From: Pseudovibrio brasiliensis
GTDB taxonomy: Bacteria > Pseudomonadota > Alphaproteobacteria > Rhizobiales > Stappiaceae
Assembly: GCF_018282095.1 (NCBI RefSeq)
Contig: NZ_CP074126.1
Location: 124,001 to 188,000, forward strand
Direction of reading: 5' to 3'
DNA length: 64,000 nt
The notes below the pieces were generated by a model. That model had not been told where the DNA came from. It did no database searches and worked only from the letters and a program-made list of their open reading frames with translations. Made by a program: the position numbers and the translations under genes. Positions 56,257 to 62,734 of the stretch are shown here, piece after piece (position 1 is the first letter of the stretch; each line of letters begins with the position of its first letter).

Positions 56257-57297
56257 CTAGTAATCGCCCTTCATGATACGGTTGTCTGCCTGCACACGCT
56301 TGATCATCTTGGAGAAGTTCTTCGAACGGGAGCGGGACTGCGCAACAGTCTCGCTGTTGTACTGCTCCTCACGCGCCAGCTTCTTCCAGCGTTTAAGTCG
56401 TGAGGGATCCAGTTCTCCTTCTTCAATCGCGGCCTGAATGGCACAGCCCGGCTCGCTCTCATGACTGCAGTCGGAAAACCGGCAGTGCTCTGCCAGCTCA
56501 ACCAGATCCTGAAACACTGCTGCAACGCCCTCGGACACATCATAGAGCCGCAAAGCACGCATACCCGGCGTATCCATCAACCAACGCCCATCTCCAACAG
56601 GATAGAGGCAACGAGCTGTCGTTGTGTGCCGGCCTTTCGCATCATCCTCGCGAATGCCTGCCGTCTTGGCAGCAGAACCACTCAGGCTGTTGAGGATGGT
56701 TGACTTGCCAACGCCAGAAGAACCCACCAGAGCTGCTGTTTGCCCGGCCTTCCACCAGTCAAACAACGGCGTAATCTGCTCCGGATCACGGGTATCAAGC
56801 GCGATCACCGGCAACAGCGGATCAATCTTCTGCACTTCGGCCTCAAACGCATAGGTGTCATCCACCAGATCAGCCTTCGTCAGCAGAACGACGGGTTGAA
56901 TGCCAGCCTGCTGAGCCACGGCCAGATACCTCTCCAGTCGCGCGATGTTAAAGTCTTTGTTGCAGGAGGTGGTGATGAACAACACGTCCAGATTAGCTGC
57001 AATTAGCTGTGCACGGGCATCTTCACCCGCCGCGCGTCGTTCCACCAGCGTGAGCCGGTCCAGCGCACGAACAAGTTGAGCGTGGGCGTCATAAACCACC
57101 CAGTCACCAACCGCATAATCGCCGGTTGAACCATGGCCGGGAACGCTCAGGGTGAACTCCCCCTGATGGCCGATGGCAACCATCTGGTTGCGGTGAACCT
57201 GCGTCACGCGGGCAACAGGAAGGGTTTGCAGCTCATCATCCTGAAGCTGCATCATAAAGTGAGCGGACCAACCCAGCTCAATCAATTTATGGGACAT
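56257..57297 (-). CDS. rsgA: Ribosome small subunit-dependent GTPase A
   Basis: Late 30S maturation GTPase. 346 residues, with an OB-fold N-terminal domain, then the circularly permuted GTPase: G4 TKADLVDD before G1 GSSGVGKSTILNSLSG and G3 DTPGMRALRLYD. A C-terminal zinc-binding region follows (CRFSDCSHESEPGCAIQ). The family length is normal and the ATG is the first in frame. Upstream lies a paired leader-like segment (57367-57406). Confidence 0.95.
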   Translation of the reverse strand: MSHKLIELGWSAHFMMQLQDDELQTLPVARVTQVHRNQMVAIGHQGEFTLSVPGHGSTGDYAVGDWVVYDAHAQLVRALDRLTLVERRAAGEDARAQLIAANLDVLFITTSCNKDFNIARLERYLAVAQQAGIQPVVLLTKADLVDDTYAFEAEVQKIDPLLPVIALDTRDPEQITPLFDWWKAGQTAALVGSSGVGKSTILNSLSGSAAKTAGIREDDAKGRHTTTARCLYPVGDGRWLMDTPGMRALRLYDVSEGVAAVFQDLVELAEHCRFSDCSHESEPGCAIQAAIEEGELDPSRLKRWKKLAREEQYNSETVAQSRSRSKNFSKMIKRVQADNRIMKGDY

Positions 57298-57366
57298 TTA
57301 TCTGCCTGAAATAGAACAGCACCATAGGGTCGCCGTAGCCAACGCATACGGATCCCAAAGTGGGTC

Positions 57367-57406
57367 AGGCAGGTAAGGCGTGTTGCCTATTTAAACGAAC
57401 CTGCCT
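57367..57406 (-). other. Nested inverted repeat upstream of rsgA
   Basis: Perfect outer arms AGGCAGGT/ACCTGCCT (57367-57374 with 57399-57406) enclose AGGC/GCCT. On the rsgA-coding strand it would lie in the leader or promoter region, about 70 bases before the start codon. It could be an mRNA control structure or an operator. Confidence 0.45.
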
Positions 57407-57541
57407 GAAGCACCTTTATCACAATCATAATGCACCTCCTTTGGTTACGTTTCGGATCATTACGCTCATGCGCAACGGAAATGAGCTTAGCGAGACGAGG
57501 GAAGCTTGGCAAGCCGGATTACCATGCGGCATAAAAGCTAG

Positions 57542-57587
57542 AGCGCGTTCCGTTTGATTGAATTCAATCAAGCGACAAGAACTCGCT
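57542..57587 (+). repeat. Dispersed palindromic repeat, copy 2
   Basis: GCGCGTTCC, then an 18-base perfect palindrome (TTGATTGAATTCAATCAA), then GCGACAAGAACTCGCT. It matches copy 1 at 1764-1804 in both flanks but has a longer centre. Confidence 0.6.
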
Positions 57588-57601
57588 CAACATAGAGAAG
57601 T

Positions 57602-57643
57602 TAGAGCATGAAGCGTGAATGTAAATGAGCGCAACATGCTCTA
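57602..57643. repeat. Inverted repeat overlapping the stop codon of the methyltransferase-like gene
   Basis: Perfect 9-base arms TAGAGCATG (57602-57610) and CATGCTCTA (57635-57643); the second arm includes the TAG stop of the minus-strand gene. It lies next to repeat copy 2, so the two may form one compound element. Confidence 0.5.
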
Positions 57644-58441
57644 GGAGTGAGATTTGGCTTCAATCGCCAGATGGATCATCTTCGCCACATCCAGCACTTT
57701 GTCATCCAAAGCCTGCTCAACAAATTTGACGTCCACCGCCATGTCCGTCAGCTCACCAAAATCATTGGTGTAGGGATTGTTCTTGTAGTCCCGGCTGATC
57801 ACAAAGGCGCAGGGCGCCCCAAGCTTTAACTCGCAAACCTTCTTCTTCTTTTTTAGGCTGATGAAGAATCCATGCCCCCAGTCATCGGTGAAGGGAAACA
57901 CAATCTGCCCCCGCAGCTTGGTATTGCGATAAAGCTCAGCAGGAACCGTGGTGGTGCCATAGCAAAGATAGGTCCGGTCCAGCGCAGCACCGTCATACAC
58001 CGCATGCACATTCTTGATATCTGCTAGGTTCTCGTGACACTTGTCATGCAGCTTCTCATGAGGCTCATCGAAGTAAACCGAGCCTTCCGGCCCAACCACA
58101 TGAGCGATAACTGCGGTGAAGTACCCGAGACCAGAACCGGACTCAAAAATGCTCATCCCCGGTTTGAGACCCGACCAGTTGAAGATCTGCGCCCAGAGTG
58201 AGGGTTGCCCGGTGTTAATGGAAGCCTCATGCACAAGCTCCACCAGCATGTCTTGATAGAGGTCTGCAGTGTCTCGCAAAATGGCGCGCCGTCCATAGCC
58301 GGGCGTGGTGATGGCCACCTTCCAGGGAGGAGGGAACAGAAAGTCTTCTTTACGGATATTGGCAAACGCATCCATCAGCAACGCGCGGTTCCCACCACGC
58401 AGGTTGTAGCAAACTTCTTGTGCGTATGCGTTTTCAGACAT
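57641..58441 (-). CDS. Protein-L-isoaspartate methyltransferase-like protein
   Basis: 266 residues with a Rossmann methyltransferase core: FNWSGLKPGMSIFESGSGLGYFTAVIAHVVGPEGSVY is the SAM-binding motif I region, and ALDRTYLCYGTTTVPAELYRNTKLRGQIVFPF the late PCMT-like block. Charged runs (KKKKK) and a different C terminus set it apart from a standard Pcm, so repair of isoaspartate is only possible. Its stop lies in an inverted repeat. It stands at the edge of an accessory block. Confidence 0.7.
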   Translation of the reverse strand: MSENAYAQEVCYNLRGGNRALLMDAFANIRKEDFLFPPPWKVAITTPGYGRRAILRDTADLYQDMLVELVHEASINTGQPSLWAQIFNWSGLKPGMSIFESGSGLGYFTAVIAHVVGPEGSVYFDEPHEKLHDKCHENLADIKNVHAVYDGAALDRTYLCYGTTTVPAELYRNTKLRGQIVFPFTDDWGHGFFISLKKKKKVCELKLGAPCAFVISRDYKNNPYTNDFGELTDMAVDVKFVEQALDDKVLDVAKMIHLAIEAKSHS

Positions 58442-58623
58442 CGCAGAAAAACCGCTGCCTCAGGAAAGGAGATTGAGCATGTCTCATTTGGCCAGATACA
58501 ACCAAATGCAAGGGTTCCGCTCAAATCAATTGTTAGAGCGCGACACGTGAAGGCCACGAACTCCGGGACAGACTAACTTTTCCCAAGAGCAATTGAAGAC
58601 CAGTTGAAATGAGGGGCTAAACT

Positions 58624-59135
58624 TTAACTGAGCCTCATTGCGCGGAGCTGTTGGCGCCAGGACCGTCCTTTTTTTGATTTTGGCGTACGCCAGATCATCA
58701 CCAGCGCATACAATGCAAACGGCAAATAACCGGCCTTGGGAAGCCAGGGATAGGTAGCGACCAACACTTTAAGCTTCTCTGGCGTGACCAGATAAATGAT
58801 CAGTATCCAATAAAGAACAACAGCGCCCAGATGCTGAAATAACGCATCAGGAAGCCAAACAAGCTGAGGCGCCTGGGCCACAAAAAGGCAGCGAGAACAA
58901 GGTATCCGCATAGATAGATAGAGTTGATTGCAAAGCTATCCTGAGCAGTGGCGTCAAACAGTTTGCTCACATACGGATAGGAGAGATAGAAGACAACAAA
59001 GCTGAGATACTTGCGTAAAAGACCAAAGCGCGTCAGCGGTATCAAATCTGGATCAAAGAGTTCCTGCTCTGAATGTTTATTGCTGTATTTCTTATAAAAG
59101 CTGATGGCTTTGTGTTGCATAAGTGCGCCGTGCAT
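58624..59135 (-). pseudogene. Frameshifted membrane protein, paralogue of 59197-59703
   Basis: The first frame (59135-58800) gives 111 residues: a basic N terminus (FYKKYSNKHSEQELF), PLTRFGLLRKYLSFVVFYLS, and two helices, ending at a stop after RYFSIWALLFFIGY. The next frame (58911-58624) continues with LYWILIIYLVTPEKLKVLVATYPWLPKAGYLPFALYALVMIWRTPKSKKG, which matches the last part of the intact paralogue (AFLQPFPWIIHAVYLPPAIYAGIMIWRAP). The two pieces join by a -1 change of frame near 58815-58840. It is either a pseudogene or a sequencing error, less likely a programmed shift. Confidence 0.75.
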
Positions 59136-59196
59136 AAAACGATTTCTCGTTTATTCGCATAGAGATAACTCCAGCGCAACCAGACGTCCACAGAGA

Positions 59197-59703
59197 TCAC
59201 GCAGCAGAGCTGTTCGCCTCATCCTTCGCCGATGGCGCGCGCCAGATCATGATGCCAGCGTAGATGGCTGGAGGCAGATAAACTGCATGAATGATCCACG
59301 GGAAGGGCTGCAAAAAGGCGGCAAACTCCGCGGTGGTCACTGTGTATGCAATCGGCAAGAAGATCACTGCGCTGTACATCGCCGCAAAAAGAACGACTCC
59401 AAGATAGCGACCAATGAGCTCCAGCGCTTTCACCTCTCGCGGCCAGATGAAAACAGCAGCCACAACAAGCACGCATGCAATGGCATAGTTGAAGATCAAC
59501 AAATCCCGCATACTGGTGGCATAGCCACTCAGAAGGAAAGTGGAGGAGATATAGAACAGCAGGTAGCTCAGATACTTGCGCGTGACCCCAAGACGCGTCA
59601 GAGGTTTCGGAGTTTTCTTGTACGGATCCTTGCCGTGATACTTTTTGTAGTATTTCCGGTAGAATTTGGCGTCTTTGATCCGCATATCAGCCCCGTGCAA
59701 CAT
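59197..59703 (-). CDS. Hypothetical four-helix membrane protein (intact paralogue)
   Basis: 168 residues. A basic, tyrosine/lysine-rich N terminus (FYRKYYKKYHGKDPYKK) and TRLGVTRKYLSYLLFYIS are followed by four membrane helices and a short polar tail. No family is recognised. The broken gene just downstream on the same strand is clearly a copy. Confidence 0.72.
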   Translation of the reverse strand: MLHGADMRIKDAKFYRKYYKKYHGKDPYKKTPKPLTRLGVTRKYLSYLLFYISSTFLLSGYATSMRDLLIFNYAIACVLVVAAVFIWPREVKALELIGRYLGVVLFAAMYSAVIFLPIAYTVTTAEFAAFLQPFPWIIHAVYLPPAIYAGIMIWRAPSAKDEANSSAA

Positions 59704-59755
59704 CAGAATAAAGCGTATGTTGCACAGTGCTTACTCGAGTACAATGTGAAGCTTC

Positions 59756-60181
59756 TTAGCCAGGCATCTCATAGTTATAAGAAGCACAGAAATTGGATTG
59801 GCTTTCCATATTGTCTACTGCGGTGGGCGGCATATCACCGTCAAAAACATCGATTGCCAGCATATTCTTGCCAGGGTAGCTGAGAACGAGGTAACCATCT
59901 GTCGTAGCTGGCAAACAGAATTTATTGTCACGGATGAGCATGAGCATATCAGCGCCCGTAAAGCGGTAAAGATTGGGAACACTGCTCTGCACTGGCTTAA
60001 TATGCAACACACTTCCCGTCTCCATTGTGATGGAGGTCATCCCCACGACAACATCACCGGTAATGCTCATCGCAGTGGTGCTGACGGCACTCCATTTCTT
60101 ATCGGGAGCTTCATCAGCATACGCAAGTGGGCTGGAAGCGAGAGACAAGCCTAGAAAGGCAGAAGCAATTTTGACTTTCAT
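59756..60181 (-). CDS. Secreted hypothetical protein, tandem paralogue A
   Basis: 141 residues with a signal peptide (VKIASAFLGLSLASSPLAYA). The mature protein shares with its neighbour at 60224 the blocks ITGDVVVG, PNLYRFTGA, KFCLP, AIDVFDGDMPP and NFCASYNY. The two shared cysteines (one central, one near the end) probably form a disulphide. No known family; the beta-rich pattern suggests a small periplasmic domain. Confidence 0.72.
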   Translation of the reverse strand: MKVKIASAFLGLSLASSPLAYADEAPDKKWSAVSTTAMSITGDVVVGMTSITMETGSVLHIKPVQSSVPNLYRFTGADMLMLIRDNKFCLPATTDGYLVLSYPGKNMLAIDVFDGDMPPTAVDNMESQSNFCASYNYEMPG

Positions 60182-60223
60182 TCGGATTCACCTTGTATGA
60201 AACTGCCGGAATGTGAGGTGCCC

Positions 60224-60673
60224 CTATGACTTGTTGTAGGTAAACGAGCCGCAGAAACCGGTTTGTTGATCCACGCCCTTGCCAGCGACAGGTGGCACAT
60301 CCCCGCCGAAGACGTCAATAACGAGAAAATCCGGCTGTGAGCGGTCGATGATCATGAAGCCTTTATCGACGTCCTTTTCGCAGAAGTATTTGCCTTCGGG
60401 CAGATCAAGCGAGGTGGCACCGCTGAAGGAGAACAGGTTCGGCGTATAGCCCTCAACTCCGGTAATCGTGAGAATACCAGACTTACCCATTTCGATTGTA
60501 CCGGGAGCCAGAATAATGTCTCCCGTAATCTGCTCAGCAGAGTAGCTGTAGGCGTGCCAGTCCTCAGGTCCAGCAATCTCCGGCTCCTGTGCCATGGTTT
60601 GGAAAGGCAGAAGGAAAAGCGCAACTGTCCCGGTAAGAGCAGCGATAAACAAAACTCGTGAGTGACCCATCAT
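60224..60673 (-). CDS. Secreted hypothetical protein, tandem paralogue B
   Basis: 149 residues with a signal peptide (RVLFIAALTGTVALFLLPFQTMA). Shared with paralogue A: ITGDIILAPG, PNLFSFSGA, KYFCEKD, VIDVFGGDVPP and GFCGSFTY, including the two cysteines. It lies 42 bases upstream of A on the same strand, so the pair probably arose by tandem duplication and is cotranscribed. Confidence 0.72.
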   Translation of the reverse strand: MMGHSRVLFIAALTGTVALFLLPFQTMAQEPEIAGPEDWHAYSYSAEQITGDIILAPGTIEMGKSGILTITGVEGYTPNLFSFSGATSLDLPEGKYFCEKDVDKGFMIIDRSQPDFLVIDVFGGDVPPVAGKGVDQQTGFCGSFTYNKS

Positions 60674-60881
60674 TCCGTCCTGTAAGGCCTCCAGTGGTTT
60701 TTAGGCGATCCTAGGTGGCGAACATAAACAACTTACTAAACGGAAGCTGGGCAATTTTCGCGTGGGCTTCTCTAATCCGATCAGTCATCCTTACCGAATA
60801 TTGAGAGGCAGTTGCCAATCTATCTCTTAAGGCTGACCATCCCGGGCTGCCCTGATCATCAATGGACCTGATGAGGGAACC

Positions 60882-61874
60882 GTGCCAAAAACCGCAAAAC
60901 CCACAGCTCCAGCAGCCTATGAGGATTGGCTCGTCAACATCTATGAGGAGCTGAACCTGGACAGCACTGCTCAGGAAAATTCTGCAGAATCGAGTGATTT
61001 TGTTGGCGGTTCACTGAGTGGTGGAGACGGCTATTTTGATGATGGTGAATGGGTGCCTATTCTGAGTTCGTTGGAGTCTGAGGAAGAGGATCAGCAATCG
61101 GAAGTAATTCCCATCCCCATGCCGGAGGAATCCTCTGGAGGAGGGGGATACTTTGAAGATGGAGTGTGGGTCGCCGACGATTCATTTTCCGAATATGAAC
61201 CCGGAGCACTCACTGAGGATACGCCTGCAAAAATTGCGGAGGTCTTCAGGTCCAGAAAGCCCCCGCAGTTTCAACAGATCGAAACTCCACTGGATTACGA
61301 GAGTATAAAATCGCGGAGAACGGGCGAGATTGACGGGTTCAGGTTCTCCAATCAGCCTGACAAGAGCGGCTTTATTAACTTTGAACGAACCACGCGCCAA
61401 AATCAGGGCGGGAATATGGGAGACAAACTCCACATAAGCGTTAGTCAGGAACAGATACAGCAAGCCTTTGACGCCGTGGCGGGCCTGTTGCTCTCGCCAG
61501 ATTCCCCTGTCGACAGTTGGAAAGTCACTAATTTTGACTTGTCTGTCGAAAAAGCAAAAGACAATGAGTTTGCTCGCCGCGTTACAGCCGGGGCCCAGTT
61601 CACCCTTTACATCAGAACAAAGCAGGATGGTGCTCCCTACACAACGGAACAACTGGTTAAAACCCGGTTCTTCGTAGAAGAGCTGGAAAATGCTCTCATG
61701 ACCAGTTGGGTTGAGAGCGGAGAAATCCCACAATCCGATGTATCCGGCACAGATTGGTCCTACGTCAGTTATCGCAACGAAGAAAAAAGTGATCGTATCG
61801 GCGACCCTGAAGAGCAGAAAAAACGGCGAGATCAACTACAGGGTGAGCCTGTGTTTCAAGCACTGACACTTTAA
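60882..61874 (+). CDS. OspF/SpvC/HopAI1-family phosphothreonine lyase (putative type III effector)
   Basis: 330 residues with a GTG start behind GAGGGA. The C-terminal half matches phosphothreonine lyases, which remove phosphate from host MAP kinases by beta-elimination. Blocks: MGDKLHISVSQEQIQQAF, SWKVTNFD, RRVTAGAQFTLYIR, VKTRFFVEELE and WSYVSYRNEEKSDR. Against SpvC numbering from memory, K104/H106/K136 correspond to K182/H184/K214 with the same spacing, R148/Y158 to R233/Y243, and R213/R220 to R298/R305. The N-terminal 170 residues are acidic and hold two copies of a GYF(D/E)DG-WV motif (about 50-58 and 90-97), a region not found in known members. No signal peptide. Its secretion system is not in the window. 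Confidence 0.88.
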   Translation: MPKTAKPTAPAAYEDWLVNIYEELNLDSTAQENSAESSDFVGGSLSGGDGYFDDGEWVPILSSLESEEEDQQSEVIPIPMPEESSGGGGYFEDGVWVADDSFSEYEPGALTEDTPAKIAEVFRSRKPPQFQQIETPLDYESIKSRRTGEIDGFRFSNQPDKSGFINFERTTRQNQGGNMGDKLHISVSQEQIQQAFDAVAGLLLSPDSPVDSWKVTNFDLSVEKAKDNEFARRVTAGAQFTLYIRTKQDGAPYTTEQLVKTRFFVEELENALMTSWVESGEIPQSDVSGTDWSYVSYRNEEKSDRIGDPEEQKKRRDQLQGEPVFQALTL

Positions 61875-61921
61875 ACATAAGCGCGTTTACCCTAGCAAGT
61901 AACCCGGCTCCACAACGCTCC

Positions 61922-61958
61922 AAAAAACAAAAGCCACGCTGGAACCCAGCGTGGCTTT
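61922..61958 (-). terminator. Terminator of secB (shared with the effector gene)
   Basis: Perfect 13-base stem AAAGCCACGCTGG/CCAGCGTGGCTTT with a 3-base loop; on the minus strand it continues into TTGTTTTTT. It lies between convergent genes and could also slow the effector transcript. Confidence 0.88.
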
Positions 61959-61995
61959 GTCAAAGTACCGACAGTTGGCCGGAAACTTAAAATTC

Positions 61996-62502
61996 TTAGT
62001 TTGGCTTTGCTTCGCCATTGTCGCCAGCAGGTGCCTGCTGTGCTGCTGCAGCCTGTGCCAGGTTCTGACGGTACAGAGCTGCAAAGTCGATTGGATCGAG
62101 CAGCAGTGGAGGGAAGCCGCCATTGCGTGTGGTGTCTGCAAGAATGTTGCGAGCAAACGGGAACAGCATGCGTGGGCACTCGATCAGGATGAACGGGTGC
62201 ATATGCTCCTGAGGAACACCGGTGATCTGGAATACGCCACCGTAAACGAGTTCAACAGCAAACAGAACCTGCTCAGGAGTGTTCGCTTTTGCGTTCAGGG
62301 TAATAATTACTTCGAACTGGTCTTCGCCAATTGGGTTAGCACCAACGTTTACGTTGATGTCCAGCTTAGGCTGTTCACCTGGCTGAAGAGACTTCGGAGA
62401 ATTTGGGTTTTCAAAGGACAGATCTTTAATGTACTGAGCCAGGATGTTCATACCTGGAGCAGCTGCTTCACCCTGTTCGCCAGCAGTATTAGCTTCACTC
62501 AT
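61996..62502 (-). CDS. secB: Protein-export chaperone SecB
   Basis: Cytosolic tetrameric chaperone that passes preproteins to SecA. About 168 residues: [19 protein letters not shown] and the QLNVEVGANP-like block, then the [11 protein letters not shown] strand and [31 protein letters not shown]. The C-terminal Ala/Gln-rich tail is normal for alphaproteobacteria. The ATG at 62502 is chosen over one nine codons upstream. Divergent from regB. Confidence 0.96.
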   Translation of the reverse strand: MSEANTAGEQGEAAAPGMNILAQYIKDLSFENPNSPKSLQPGEQPKLDINVNVGANPIGEDQFEVIITLNAKANTPEQVLFAVELVYGGVFQITGVPQEHMHPFILIECPRMLFPFARNILADTTRNGGFPPLLLDPIDFAALYRQNLAQAAAAQQAPAGDNGEAKPN

Positions 62503-62734
62503 ATCGTTTTTCCCGTGTCGCAATAACAATCACTGGTACAACTCACTGTCACTCTTAAGTGTTTGTTTGCCGTACCTGCGCAACTAGATGGTTGGCTAGC
62601 ATGCCCCAGAGGCGGATACAAGGCTATGCTAACATTTCAGCGGCAAAACAGCATAGTTCTGCCACATAACCCATTGGCAAGTGGATCACCTGTGATTTAT
62701 GAAGGGCTTTTATGGCGTATTGGAGCAAGATTAA
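62503..62734. promoter_or_regulatory. Divergent control region, secB / regB
   Basis: Holds the promoters of both genes. The regB ATG at 62735 has GGAG 9 bases upstream. No RegA site could be assigned by eye. Confidence 0.45.

Larger units (their letters stand above)
57298..57640. other. Intergenic region upstream of rsgA
   Basis: No coding frame is credible. It contains the inverted repeat at 57367-57406 and the dispersed repeat at 57542-57587. Confidence 0.5.

Noticed and set aside
59104-59883. A 259-codon plus-strand frame
   Set aside because: Antisense to the membrane-protein paralogue and a secreted protein, both with clear helices or signal peptide.
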